The notes under the pieces were generated by a model. The model had not been told where the DNA came from. It saw nothing but the letters and a program-made list of their open reading frames with translations, and ran no database searches. Both the position numbers and the translations under genes were made by a program. A DNA stretch of 64,000 nucleotides from CAZHHM01 sp964532225 (GTDB lineage Bacteria > Margulisbacteria > WOR-1 > JAKLHX01). The DNA is taken from the NCBI GenBank assembly GCA_964532225.1, contig CAZHHM010000005.1, forward strand, positions 15,460-79,459, in the 5' to 3' direction. Below, piece after piece: positions 24,179-32,437 of the stretch (its first letter is position 1; each line of letters begins with the position of its first letter).

Positions 24179-25665
24179 TGATGGATTTTCTGTTTCCTCC
24201 CCTGCCTTTGTGTGAAATCCATGGAATAAACAACCGAGATATTGGCATGGGAACACCGACGGTCAGGAATTCATATGCAAGGCCTATCATGTATATCAAG
24301 GAAGCATGCAGGTCCTATTGGAATCTCCTGAAGCGGCCCGAGGCTTATTCAAAAATGCCCTTCCTTTACGGGATAAAAAGCATACTTGAGACCCCTAACT
24401 CAAAACTCATAGCAGATCTCAGAACAGAACTGGAAAACCTCTATTCCATAAACGGCGGTAAGCATCCAGTTAAGTACTACCTTCTTAATGAGAACATGAG
24501 GGAAGCACTGTTCAATACACAGGCGACAGCATGCAGGACGATAATTGATAAGGTCAACGCAAGATATAATGTCGACCTTTACAGGTCCCCGCTCATCCAT
24601 CAATTCGGCTGGCCGGAGTCTATGCTCACCGAGGTCAACAGATCGTCAAAATTGAGCCTGAGGATGGTGACCGTAGTATCCGATGAATGGGCCTATTCCG
24701 AAAAAGCCCTGAAATTAGCTTTCGAACTCGGGCAGGCCCTAGCGGAACATGACATTCTCCCTGTCATCGGCCAAGACAATCCGCTGATCAGGTCAATGCT
24801 TGACGGGCTGCATGGTAACGGGGGCAGTTCGGTCGGGATACTTGAGAATTTCTTTGACATGCCCGATGTTACATTAAGGGTCCAGGCCAATGTCGGGGAC
24901 CTGAGAGCAAGCATTCTTACCCGCAGCGGACGGGTAATGATAAAGCTAGGCAGCGATGACCTTTTCAAAGGCATATTCAGAACGCATGGGCAAGAAAGGC
25001 CAAGTGACACTTTCGGTGCCCAGGTCACGGCCTTCGCACGGGAACAAGCAATAGATATCCATGCTCTTGATCCGGAGACCTCTCCTGATATCGTCGGGAC
25101 CTCCGAATGGCTGCAGGACAAGCTTTGCTTTGCCAACGGCATTAAGAAGTATTCCGAAGCATTAAAAGCCAGACCTTATCAGATAGCGATCATCGGCTCC
25201 ATGAACACCAACATAGATTCCCCGATAAACCTTACCACTGTACCAAGAAGCATCGGGAAATGGTATGGAGAGAATAATTTCTCAACTAGCAACGGCGGAG
25301 GTCCGGGCACAATGGAGACGCTTGCAGAGGGAGTGGCGATCTCAAGGGGAATCGCCATAGGCCTCTCCCCCGATATCTCCTATGTCGACTGTAACAAGGG
25401 CATCGACATTCCCATCCCGACCGGTGTAAGCTTTGGAAGGGATTGCATGGTGCCTACAAGCGGAGGCTTCGTCACGTCGTTCCCCGGGTTGACCGGTACC
25501 ATTGATGAAATAATCTACGGAATGAAACATGACAGGCATGTAATTTCACTTTTCGGGCCCATTCCTGAAGATGCGTCGGGATACCACAAACTGCACAGGG
25601 TCTATTCTGAGGAAGAGCTGAAAACCACCACTTTAGAGCTTAGGGACAGACTGTCACTGAGATGA
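24178..25665 (+). CDS. LOG/lysine-decarboxylase-like Rossmann protein with long N-terminal region
   Basis: Up to 495 residues. The C-terminal 170 residues carry the LOG-family pattern: IAIIGSMNTN, then STSNGGGPGTMETLAEGVAI SRGIAIGLSPD and SFPGLTGTIDEI, where LOG enzymes have PGGxGTxxE. LOG proteins release cytokinin-like bases or other ribose-5-phosphate groups, but the changed motif and unrelated first 320 residues leave the reaction open. No signal peptide. Start uncertain: ATG 24178 has no Shine-Dalgarno; ATG 24247 (MGTPTVRNSYARPI) has only a weak GAG but gives an N-terminus like that of neighbouring proteins. Flanked on both sides by minus-strand tRNAs. Confidence 0.65.
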   Translation: MMDFLFPPLPLCEIHGINNRDIGMGTPTVRNSYARPIMYIKEACRSYWNLLKRPEAYSKMPFLYGIKSILETPNSKLIADLRTELENLYSINGGKHPVKYYLLNENMREALFNTQATACRTIIDKVNARYNVDLYRSPLIHQFGWPESMLTEVNRSSKLSLRMVTVVSDEWAYSEKALKLAFELGQALAEHDILPVIGQDNPLIRSMLDGLHGNGGSSVGILENFFDMPDVTLRVQANVGDLRASILTRSGRVMIKLGSDDLFKGIFRTHGQERPSDTFGAQVTAFAREQAIDIHALDPETSPDIVGTSEWLQDKLCFANGIKKYSEALKARPYQIAIIGSMNTNIDSPINLTTVPRSIGKWYGENNFSTSNGGGPGTMETLAEGVAISRGIAIGLSPDISYVDCNKGIDIPIPTGVSFGRDCMVPTSGGFVTSFPGLTGTIDEIIYGMKHDRHVISLFGPIPEDASGYHKLHRVYSEEELKTTTLELRDRLSLR

Positions 25666-25667
25666 TC

Positions 25668-25741
25668 TGCGCCTAGTGGGAGTCGAACCCACAACCTTCA
25701 GCTTCGGAGGCTGACACGCTATCCAATTGCGCTATAGGCGC
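25668..25741 (-). tRNA. tRNA-Arg (CCG)
   Basis: Minus strand: acceptor GCGCCTA/TAGGCGC, anticodon arm TCAGC-CTCCGAA-GCTGA (anticodon CCG), T-arm GTGGGTTCGACTCCCAC, discriminator A. Starts 2 nt after the LOG-like gene ends on the opposite strand. Confidence 0.95.
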
Positions 25742-25752
25742 ATGAACTAAAA

Positions 25753-25826
25753 CGCGCCCAGAGGGATTCGAACCCACGACCTACTGGTTCGAAGCCAGCC
25801 GCTCTATCCAGCTGAGCTATGGGCGC
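25753..25826 (-). tRNA. tRNA-Arg (TCG)
   Basis: Minus strand: acceptor GCGCCCA/TGGGCGC, anticodon arm CTGG-CTTCGAA-CCAG (anticodon TCG), T-loop GGTTCGAATCC, discriminator G. 11 nt from tRNA-Arg (CCG), probably one transcript. Confidence 0.95.
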
Positions 25827-25884
25827 ATATGGAGATTTTATCACAGGGGGACCTTTGATATACTATACGCAGGAGGTACCTACA

Positions 25885-26442
25885 ATGAAAAAACATCTAT
25901 TGCTGTTCGTGTTGATCCTGGCGACCTTTTCTGCCGTTTGCAATGCCATGAGCCTCACCGAACTTAACAAATCGATAGAAAAACAACCGCTTAACAGCGA
26001 CCTGTATTTCCAAAGAGGTAATGCGCTTTTCGCCAGAGCGCAATACGACAAAGCTATCCGTGACTATACAAGGTCAATTGAGCTGTACCCTAATAATTTC
26101 ATCGGATATTTCAACAGGGGCAATGCTTTCATGAACCTCGGCATGTTCGATGCGGCCGCGGCAGACTACACCACCTCAATATTGCTTAAGCCGGACTATG
26201 CCGACGCATACTTTAACAGAGGCAACGTCCATTCCACTACAGGTCAGCTTCAAAAAGCCCTTTCCGACTTCAGGCAGGCAACGATCTTTAACAACAGGGA
26301 CGCAGAAGCGTTCTTCATGTGCGGGAGTATTTCTGCAGTGCTCGGCCTTAAAGAGACTGCCAGGCAGGATTACGAATCGGCCCTGAAGCTTGATCCCGGG
26401 ATGAAAAAAGCAAAGGATGCTCTGAGCTCGCTGGGCAGATAG
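25885..26442 (+). CDS. Secreted TPR-repeat protein
   Basis: 185 residues from ATG 25885 with a strong AGGAGG. Signal peptide MKKHLLLFVLILATFSAVCNA without a lipobox. Four to five TPR motifs follow (SDLYFQRGNALFARAQYDKA, NFIGYFNRGNAFMNLGMFDA, ADAYFNRGNVHSTTGQLQKA, EAFFMCGSISAVLGLKETA). Periplasmic interaction module; partner unknown. Converges with queH, one base apart. Confidence 0.8.
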   Translation: MKKHLLLFVLILATFSAVCNAMSLTELNKSIEKQPLNSDLYFQRGNALFARAQYDKAIRDYTRSIELYPNNFIGYFNRGNAFMNLGMFDAAAADYTTSILLKPDYADAYFNRGNVHSTTGQLQKALSDFRQATIFNNRDAEAFFMCGSISAVLGLKETARQDYESALKLDPGMKKAKDALSSLGR

Positions 26443-26443
26443 A

Positions 26444-26989
26444 TCAGCCTTTTTTCTTGATGCTGAAGACACAGCCGCAGTAGGACTGGCAGAAGATATC
26501 GTTCTCTCTTGCATACTGGCGCGCCCGTTTGAAACCGTCCTTCTTCTTGAAGTCATACCTGATAAATGAAGCTCCGCCGGTCTCCTCGCCTATCTGATTT
26601 ATGATCTTTGAGTCCTTGTGGGGACTGACCGTGAGGGTTGTCGTAAAAGCGCCGATACCCAGTTTTTTCGCCATTTGAGCAGTCTCGGCAAGTCTGCCCC
26701 TGAAACAGAAATCGCAGCGCTTACCGCCTTCTTTTTCGTTCTCGAGCCCGGGCACGCTCATGAGCCAGGAATCAGCATCATAAACACCTTCGATCATCTG
26801 CACTCCCAGGAGCTCGCACACTTTCCGGGCCGCTTCATAACGCCTTAGGTATTCCGCTTTTGGGTGTATGTTGGGATTATAGAAGAACCCTATCGGCTCA
26901 TACCCGTCCTCCCGCAGCTTCTGGATAGGCCAGGAAGCGCATACTCCGCAGCACATATGGAGAAGTATCCTGTTGTCCTTTGTGTTCAT
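26444..26989 (-). CDS. queH: Epoxyqueuosine reductase QueH
   Basis: 181 residues. Last step of queuosine synthesis in tRNA anticodons, the non-orthologous replacement of QueG. Cys motifs HMCCGVCASW, GKRCDFCFRGRL and CQSYCGCVFS supply iron-sulfur ligands; IGFFYNPNIHPKAEYLRRYE is characteristic of the family. Overlaps the upstream dUTPase-family gene by 4 nt. Confidence 0.93.
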   Translation of the reverse strand: MNTKDNRILLHMCCGVCASWPIQKLREDGYEPIGFFYNPNIHPKAEYLRRYEAARKVCELLGVQMIEGVYDADSWLMSVPGLENEKEGGKRCDFCFRGRLAETAQMAKKLGIGAFTTTLTVSPHKDSKIINQIGEETGGASFIRYDFKKKDGFKRARQYARENDIFCQSYCGCVFSIKKKG

Positions 26990-27489
26990 TTTGTCCCCTG
27001 ATATATCCCGTTGTAGCCTTGCTCTACCTCATTTATGGTATGGAAGGTCAGCTGGAGCACCCGGGCGTTCTTTTTGATCTTGAATCCTTTTGGATTGGCG
27101 ACAACGAGCATGAATTCGCTCCTTCCGGAAAAGCCGGCATCCCATACTCCGTTCTGAACGAACACACCGCACCGAAGAAGCGTACTTCTGGTATAAGCCG
27201 TCCCTGCAAGGTCTTTCGGCATGTTGATGACCTCATTTGTCCTGACCTTGTAACAGCCCGCCGGAAGGTCCCACCATTCCGGCTCTCCGGCAATGAAGGG
27301 GACCTCTTTGCACTCAGGAAGCTTGCGCTCGGCATTTGTCAGATCAACGGACCCCTTGCCTTCGTAGCTGAACACCTGGGAAACAGTAAGGTCTATGCCG
27401 TTCTGCGTGACCTGGGCATCAAGGTCGATATAGCCTTCTACAAGTTTCTTGTGCCGAATGAGCTCTTTTATCTGCGCTCCGTTAAGCAT
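26986..27489 (-). CDS. dCTP deaminase / dUTPase family protein
   Basis: 167 residues. Trimeric nucleotide hydrolase fold: NGIDLTVSQVFSY, RSTLLRCGVFVQNGVWDAGF SG RSEF and the C-terminal QLTFHTINEVEQGYNGIYQG. This combination is shared by Dcd and archaeal-type dUTPases, so the enzyme makes dUMP either from dCTP or dUTP; I cannot choose. Lies in a run thioesterase - this gene - queH with 2-4 nt junctions. Confidence 0.88.
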   Translation of the reverse strand: MLNGAQIKELIRHKKLVEGYIDLDAQVTQNGIDLTVSQVFSYEGKGSVDLTNAERKLPECKEVPFIAGEPEWWDLPAGCYKVRTNEVINMPKDLAGTAYTRSTLLRCGVFVQNGVWDAGFSGRSEFMLVVANPKGFKIKKNARVLQLTFHTINEVEQGYNGIYQGTK

Positions 27490-27491
27490 TA

Positions 27492-27890
27492 CTATCCCTT
27501 ATCGGCCATTTCTTTGAGAAATCTCTCTCTAATTTGTGACGGAATGGGCTTTGTTTTTATGTCAGGCCCCACACAGACCATCACCGTCTTTGCCTTGACA
27601 AGCTCTGCCCCGCCCCTGCCCCTGACGCTGTAGCCGAAAGTAAGGCTCGCTCGTGAGATATCGACAGGGAAAGCCGTCACATCCAGCTCGTCCCCGTATC
27701 TTGCAGGAGACTTATAGTCGATCTCCTGCCTGGCGACAACGAAAAGGACGTCCTCTTCCGCCATTCCGGCTACGTTCATCCCAAGTTTTTCGAAGAACTC
27801 AGTCCTTGCCTCCTCGAGGAACTTAAGATAATTGCCGTAATAAACTATACCGCCGCAGTCAGTGTCATGGTAGTAGATGCGTATCTTCAT
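27492..27890 (-). CDS. YbgC/4HBT-family acyl-CoA thioesterase
   Basis: 132 residues, hotdog fold. RIYYHDTDCGGIVYYGNYLK FLEEARTEF has the catalytic Asp; IDYKSPARYGDELDV follows. The YbgC family hydrolyses acyl-CoAs; no tol-pal genes are nearby, so a generic thioesterase is the safe call. A TAAAAT lies 6 nt before its ATG. Confidence 0.9.
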   Translation of the reverse strand: MKIRIYYHDTDCGGIVYYGNYLKFLEEARTEFFEKLGMNVAGMAEEDVLFVVARQEIDYKSPARYGDELDVTAFPVDISRASLTFGYSVRGRGGAELVKAKTVMVCVGPDIKTKPIPSQIRERFLKEMADKG

Positions 27891-27896
27891 AGTGCC

Positions 27897-27902
27897 ATTT
27901 TA
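27897..27902 (-). promoter_or_regulatory. -10 box 6 nt before the thioesterase gene
   Basis: Minus strand TAAAAT, then GGCACT, then ATG at 27890. No Shine-Dalgarno; would give a leaderless message for the thioesterase-dUTPase-queH run. No clear -35. Confidence 0.4.
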
Positions 27903-27924
27903 GCAGTTATACGGGGCGAAAGGT

Positions 27925-28299
27925 TCAGTCCTGTTTTCTTGTAAGCTCGTTTATAGCGTTAATGATATCTGACTCCTCGAAAGGCTTTGTCAGGTACCTG
28001 TCGGCCTGGCAGAGGTTCATCGAGATCATCCTGTCCTTTTCGCGGTTCCTGGCGGTAAGCATTATGACGGGGATATCTTTTGAGACGTCCTCGGTCTTAA
28101 GCATCCTGCAGACCGTATTGCCGTCAAGGACAGGGAGCATCACGTCAAGCAGCACGATGTCAGGCGTTTCTTCTTTCACCTTATCGAATGCTTCGAGGCC
28201 GTCATGCGCTTTTGTTACCTCATGCCCGTATGACCTGAGCATTGCCTCAAGTATGTCGGCTATATCCTTTTCATCGTCCACTACGAGCACTTTTGCCAT
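27925..28299 (-). CDS. Single-domain response regulator
   Basis: 124 residues, receiver domain only. Acid pair VVDDEKD near the start, phospho-Asp in DIVLLDVMLP (about 52), Thr in IMLTAR and Lys in YLTKPF. No output domain, so it works through protein contacts (CheY/Spo0F/DivK style). No kinase is adjacent; the orphan kinase at 485-2044 is the only one in the window. Own promoter, back to back with that of plsY. AAAGG lies 9 nt before the ATG. Confidence 0.93.
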   Translation of the reverse strand: MAKVLVVDDEKDIADILEAMLRSYGHEVTKAHDGLEAFDKVKEETPDIVLLDVMLPVLDGNTVCRMLKTEDVSKDIPVIMLTARNREKDRMISMNLCQADRYLTKPFEESDIINAINELTRKQD

Positions 28300-28323
28300 T
28301 GATCAGTACCTTTACCGCCTTTA

Positions 28324-28352
28324 ATTATACAGTACCCTCAATTGTTTGACAC
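28324..28352 (-). promoter_or_regulatory. Promoter of the response regulator gene
   Basis: Minus strand GTGTCA (28347-28352), 17-nt spacer, TATAAT (28324-28329). The -35 overlaps the -35 of the divergent plsY promoter. Confidence 0.7.
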
Positions 28353-28374
28353 TCTTTTACATGTATCGTATCAT
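28346..28374 (+). promoter_or_regulatory. Promoter of plsY
   Basis: Consensus TTGACA (28346-28351), 17-nt spacer, TATCAT (28369-28374), then 9 nt to the plsY ATG. Predicted leader is 0-3 nt. Confidence 0.75.
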
Positions 28375-28383
28375 TAGAAAGTA

Positions 28384-28971
28384 ATGCAATTCACTCTGAC
28401 CATCATACTCTCTTTCTTTTCCGGGTCAATACCTTTCGGACTGCTTGCCGGGAAGCTAAAAGGGATAGACATCAGGAAGTCCGGGAGCGGGAATATCGGA
28501 GCGACCAACGCTCTTAGGGCCCTGGGGCCCGCCTTCGGCATACCCGTGCTCGTTCTGGACATCTTAAAAGGCACACTGCCCGTAGTTGCCGCTCAGATGC
28601 TGTTCAATGATCCTCTGACAGCGCTTGCCTCGGGTCTGGCCGCGATCTTAGGCCATATGTACACACCTTTCTCAGGCTTCAAAGGAGGCAAAGGAGTAGC
28701 AACGACGCTGGGCGTACTGCTAGGCCTGACCCCGGACCTCTTTCTCATTACCGGGGCCGTCATGGTTGCGATAATCGCTGCTACAAGATATGTGTCCCTA
28801 GGCTCTGTGGCCGGGGCCATACTTTTGTCTTGCCTTATGTTCATCGCGGGTAAACCGCTCCCCTACTGCTGGGCATCAGTGTTTATCGCAGCGTTCATTA
28901 TCTACAAACATGTTCCCAACATGAAAAGGCTTGCCGAAGGCAAAGAGAACAAGCTATGGGGCGGGAAATGA
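28384..28971 (+). CDS. plsY: Glycerol-3-phosphate acyltransferase PlsY
   Basis: 195 residues, polytopic membrane enzyme using acyl-phosphate to acylate glycerol 3-phosphate. Motifs SGSGNIGATNALRALG, LGHMYTPFSGFKGGKGVATT LGV and MKRLAEGKENKLWG. Overlaps gpsA by 4 nt; enzyme and the supplier of its substrate are thus coupled. No plsX here. Confidence 0.95.
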   Translation: MQFTLTIILSFFSGSIPFGLLAGKLKGIDIRKSGSGNIGATNALRALGPAFGIPVLVLDILKGTLPVVAAQMLFNDPLTALASGLAAILGHMYTPFSGFKGGKGVATTLGVLLGLTPDLFLITGAVMVAIIAATRYVSLGSVAGAILLSCLMFIAGKPLPYCWASVFIAAFIIYKHVPNMKRLAEGKENKLWGGK

Positions 28972-29957
28972 AGATAGCCGTCATCGGGGCCGGAGCTTGG
29001 GGAACTACACTTGCCGACCTTTCCGGTAAAGCAGGCCATGATGTGCTTTTATGGTGCCGCGAACCGGAGGTCATGGAGTCCGTATCCAAAGAAGCGGTGA
29101 ACAGTGTTTTTCTTCCCGGGATAAAGCTCCATCCATCGGTCAAGGCAACAACAGACCTGCCCTCAGCTGTCCGTAAAGCAGAGATCATTATCTGCGTAGT
29201 CCCAACGCAATTCCTGAGAAATACTCTTACACAGGCGGATAAAAGCGAATGGAACGGAAAGACCGTGGTCAGCGCCACTAAAGGCATCGAACAGGAAAGC
29301 CTTATGTTCCCGTCGGATATCATTTCCTCGGTCACGGGGATTAATGATATCGCCGTGCTTTCAGGTCCCAATCTCTCAAAAGAGATAGCACAAGGCCTGC
29401 CTGCAGCTTCAGTCGCTGCCAGCCGCGACATCAGGACAGCAGGATCCGTGCAGAAAGCGATCTCGACCGACAAATTCAGGATATATACCGCGAAAGACGT
29501 TAAAGGCGTCGAGACCGGCGGCGCTCTAAAGAACGTCATCGCGATAGCCGCAGGAATTTGCGACGGAATGGGTTACGGGAACAACGCAAAATCGGCTGTG
29601 ATCGTAAGAGGGATATCCGAGATAAGCAGGCTGGGCGTTGCGCTTGGGGCGTCCCCCGAAACATTTGCCGGCCTGAGCGGTATTGGGGACCTGATAACTA
29701 CCTGCCAGAGCAGCCTCTCCAGGAACCATTATGTCGGAGAACAGCTTGCCACAGGAAAAAAGCTTGACGGGATACTAAAGAACATGAGGGCTGTGGCGGA
29801 AGGCATAGATACTTCTGTTTCAGCAGTCAGACTGTCCGAAAAGACCGGGATCGAAATGCCTATATCAAAAGAAGTATATCTCGTCCTGCATAAAGGCAAA
29901 TCGCCTTCTGAAGCGATGAAGGACCTGCTGTCGAGAAAGCTTAAGAAAGAGGACTAA
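28968..29957 (+). CDS. gpsA: NAD(P)-dependent glycerol-3-phosphate dehydrogenase
   Basis: 329 residues from the ATG overlapping the plsY stop (ATGA). Makes glycerol 3-phosphate from DHAP for phospholipids. IGAGAWGTTLADL nucleotide-binding motif, SATKGIE, SGPNLSKEIAQGLP, the catalytic Lys in GGALKNVIAIAAG and NNAKSAVIVRG. Forms an operon with plsY and hflX. Confidence 0.96.
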   Translation: MKIAVIGAGAWGTTLADLSGKAGHDVLLWCREPEVMESVSKEAVNSVFLPGIKLHPSVKATTDLPSAVRKAEIIICVVPTQFLRNTLTQADKSEWNGKTVVSATKGIEQESLMFPSDIISSVTGINDIAVLSGPNLSKEIAQGLPAASVAASRDIRTAGSVQKAISTDKFRIYTAKDVKGVETGGALKNVIAIAAGICDGMGYGNNAKSAVIVRGISEISRLGVALGASPETFAGLSGIGDLITTCQSSLSRNHYVGEQLATGKKLDGILKNMRAVAEGIDTSVSAVRLSEKTGIEMPISKEVYLVLHKGKSPSEAMKDLLSRKLKKED

Positions 29958-29964
29958 TCCCCCA

Positions 29965-31053
29965 ATGCCCGCAGAAAAAGCCATATTGGTCGGAGTGGAA
30001 CTGGAAAAAGAAGCGCTGCCTGTAGAGCATTCTCTCGAAGAGCTCGGCCGGCTTGCAGTTACGGCCGGCGCTTCCGTGGAAGGCCGGATAATTCAAAAAA
30101 GGCCCAGCCCTGACCCCAGGTATTTCATAGGTTCGGGAAAAGTCGAGGAGATAAAAAGGCTTGCAGACGAAAAGAAGGCCAACATCGTGATATTCGATTC
30201 GGCCATATCCCCTTCCCAGCAGAGGAATATCGAAGAAGCGCTGGACATCAAGGTCGTGGACAGGACACAGCTGATCCTTGATATCTTCGCCCTTCACGCG
30301 CATACTCACGAGGGCAAACTTCAGGTGGAGCTGGCCCAGGACGAATACATGCTCACCAGGCTGACCGGCAAAGGCATAGATATGTCCAGACTGGGCGGAG
30401 GGATAAGGACCAGGGGCCCCGGAGAAACTAAGCTCGAAACGGACCGCAGGAACATAAGGAAAAGGGTCTCTCTCCTGAAAAAAGAGATAGAAGCTTACCG
30501 CAGGTCAAGACAAACGAGGAGAAGCTCCAGGACTTCGGGCAATGTGCATAATGTCTCTCTCGTTGGTTATACGAACAGCGGCAAATCAACTCTGATGAAT
30601 GCCCTTACCAAGTCCAACGTGCTTTCAAAAGACATGCTCTTTGCAACTCTTGATACCACGACCAGAAGGATGCATCTTGAGGGGTCGGGAACAGTTCTGC
30701 TCTCCGACACGGTGGGTTTCATATCAAAACTGCCGCACCAGCTTGTCGACGCTTTCAGGGCGACACTGGAGGAAGTGTGCGAGGCGGACCTTCTGCTGCA
30801 TGTGGTCGACCTGAGCTCGGATTACATGCAGGCGCAGATAGATTCAGTGTATTCTATCCTTGAGGAGATCGGAGCCATAAAAAAACCGATGATAACCGTG
30901 TTCAACAAGTCGGACAAAAAGGTCCACCATGAAATTGACGAACTGCTTAAGAGATATCAGCCTGCCATTGAGGTCTCGGCCTTAAAGAACGAGGGCCTGA
31001 GCTCCCTGCGCGATCTTATATCTTCCTGCCTGCTGCAGCTGCAAAAGGCCTGA
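29965..31053 (+). CDS. hflX: Ribosome-associated GTPase HflX
   Basis: 362 residues. N-terminal HflX domain (ISPSQQRNIEEALDIKVVDR TQLILDIFA; GGGIRTRGPGETKLETDRR), then G domain with GYTNSGKSTLMNAL (G1), DTTTRRM, DTVGFI (G3) and NKSD (G4). In the family it splits stalled ribosomes during stress. Its last 38 nt overlap the 3' end of convergent aroF. Confidence 0.95.
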   Translation: MPAEKAILVGVELEKEALPVEHSLEELGRLAVTAGASVEGRIIQKRPSPDPRYFIGSGKVEEIKRLADEKKANIVIFDSAISPSQQRNIEEALDIKVVDRTQLILDIFALHAHTHEGKLQVELAQDEYMLTRLTGKGIDMSRLGGGIRTRGPGETKLETDRRNIRKRVSLLKKEIEAYRRSRQTRRSSRTSGNVHNVSLVGYTNSGKSTLMNALTKSNVLSKDMLFATLDTTTRRMHLEGSGTVLLSDTVGFISKLPHQLVDAFRATLEEVCEADLLLHVVDLSSDYMQAQIDSVYSILEEIGAIKKPMITVFNKSDKKVHHEIDELLKRYQPAIEVSALKNEGLSSLRDLISSCLLQLQKA

Positions 31054-32035
31054 GCTCCTTCATAAGCTTTTCGAAGTTATCGAAGTTCAGCGACTGCTCT
31101 CCGTCGGACATGGCCTCTTCCGGTCTTGGATAGACCTCTATGATAAGCCCGTCAGCGCCTGCGGCCACTGCCGCTTTTGCCATCGGTGCGACCAGGTTCC
31201 ACTTGCCCACCCCATGGCTCGGGTCAACAACGACAGGAAGATGGCTCAGCTGTTTGATCACCGGCACAGCGCTCAGATCAAGCGTGTTCCTTGTGAACTT
31301 CTCGAACGTCCTGATGCCTCTTTCGCAAAGAATGACGTTCTTGTTGCCTTCGCTCATGACATACTCGGCAGACATGAGCAATTCTTCTATTGTCGCTGAA
31401 AGCCCTCTTTTAAGAAGGACCGGTTTGTTCGTTTTTCCCACTTCTTTTAAAAGGACGAAGTTCTGCATGTTCCTTGCGCCTATCTGTATCATGTCGGTGT
31501 ACCTGCAGATAAGCTCAACGTCCCTGGTATCCATTACTTCGGTGACCACCGGAAGTCCCGTCGCCTTTTTCGCGTCCACGAGGAGTTTAAGTCCTTCTTC
31601 TCCCAGGCCCTGGAATGAATAAGGGGATGTTCTCGGCTTGAACGCCCCGCCTCTCAGCATGTTCGCTCCGGATGCTTTGACCGCCTTGGCGATCTCCATA
31701 ATCTGTTCGCGTTTTTCCACCGAGCACGGACCGGCCATAACGGCGATCTGACAGCCTTCGCCGATCTTCACCCCGCCGCCGACATCCACTATAGTGTCAA
31801 GAGGATGGAATTCGCGGCTGACCAGCTTGTAGGGTTTGCTTACATGGATGATCTCGGAAACTCCGCTCATCATCTGGATAGTGTCCAGCTGGAGGGTCGA
31901 CTTATCCCCTATCGCGCCTACTATGGTCTGGCTCACTCCTCTTGAGATGTGAGTGCCGAAACCTTTGTTCTTCAGCTTTTCTACTACCGCATTTATATCG
32001 CCATCGGAGGCCTGGGGCTTCATTACTATGATCAT
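31016..32035 (-). CDS. aroF: 3-deoxy-7-phosphoheptulonate synthase (with N-terminal regulatory-type domain)
   Basis: 339 residues. First step of the shikimate pathway, condensing PEP and erythrose 4-phosphate. N-terminal ferredoxin-like domain (MIIVMKPQASDGDINAVVEK) as in Thermotoga-type enzymes, then the barrel: VMAGPCSVEKREQIMEIA, LRGGAFKPRTSPYSFQGLG, IQIGARNMQNF, LLKRGLSAT, VVVDPSHGVGKWNLV. The N-terminal domain gives Tyr/Phe feedback control in relatives. Followed upstream by aroH, 12 nt away, a classic pairing. Confidence 0.95.
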   Translation of the reverse strand: MIIVMKPQASDGDINAVVEKLKNKGFGTHISRGVSQTIVGAIGDKSTLQLDTIQMMSGVSEIIHVSKPYKLVSREFHPLDTIVDVGGGVKIGEGCQIAVMAGPCSVEKREQIMEIAKAVKASGANMLRGGAFKPRTSPYSFQGLGEEGLKLLVDAKKATGLPVVTEVMDTRDVELICRYTDMIQIGARNMQNFVLLKEVGKTNKPVLLKRGLSATIEELLMSAEYVMSEGNKNVILCERGIRTFEKFTRNTLDLSAVPVIKQLSHLPVVVDPSHGVGKWNLVAPMAKAAVAAGADGLIIEVYPRPEEAMSDGEQSLNFDNFEKLMKELRPFAAAAGRKI

Positions 32036-32047
32036 GGATAACTCCTA

Positions 32048-32437
32048 TCAGCTTAAATAATAGATATCTTTGTCCTTTGAACTAAGGTCGGGGCGGAGCT
32101 TTTTGGCGTCTTCGAGATAGATATGCTTCATTTCGGCCTGTTTCTTGTCGGTATTGACCACGACAAGCACTCTTATGCACTTTTTCAGGCTGCCTTCCAC
32201 CTCTATCTCATTCGTGCACATAAGCGGAGTATATAGCCAGCCAAGCTCTCTGGCCGCTATCGCAGGAAATTCCTTTGTAAGGTCGCCTGTTACCGAGAAC
32301 AGGATAAAAGATATATCCTCCACTTTTACTTTGTTCACTGAAACTATCTTTTCAAGGAGCATCTCGGTAGCGAACACGATCGAGTCCTTTTCGTTGTTCT
32401 TTACCGTTATCGCGCCTCTTATACCTCTAGTAGCCAT
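32048..32437 (-). CDS. aroH: Chorismate mutase, AroH type
   Basis: 129 residues, the monofunctional trimeric pseudo-alpha/beta barrel type (Bacillus AroH). RGIRGAITVKNNEKDSI, ISFILFSVTGDLTKEFPAIA ARELGW and IRVLVVVNTDK contain the active-site Arg residues. Converts chorismate to prephenate. Overlaps birA by 11 nt and precedes aroF. Confidence 0.93.
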   Translation of the reverse strand: MATRGIRGAITVKNNEKDSIVFATEMLLEKIVSVNKVKVEDISFILFSVTGDLTKEFPAIAARELGWLYTPLMCTNEIEVEGSLKKCIRVLVVVNTDKKQAEMKHIYLEDAKKLRPDLSSKDKDIYYLS

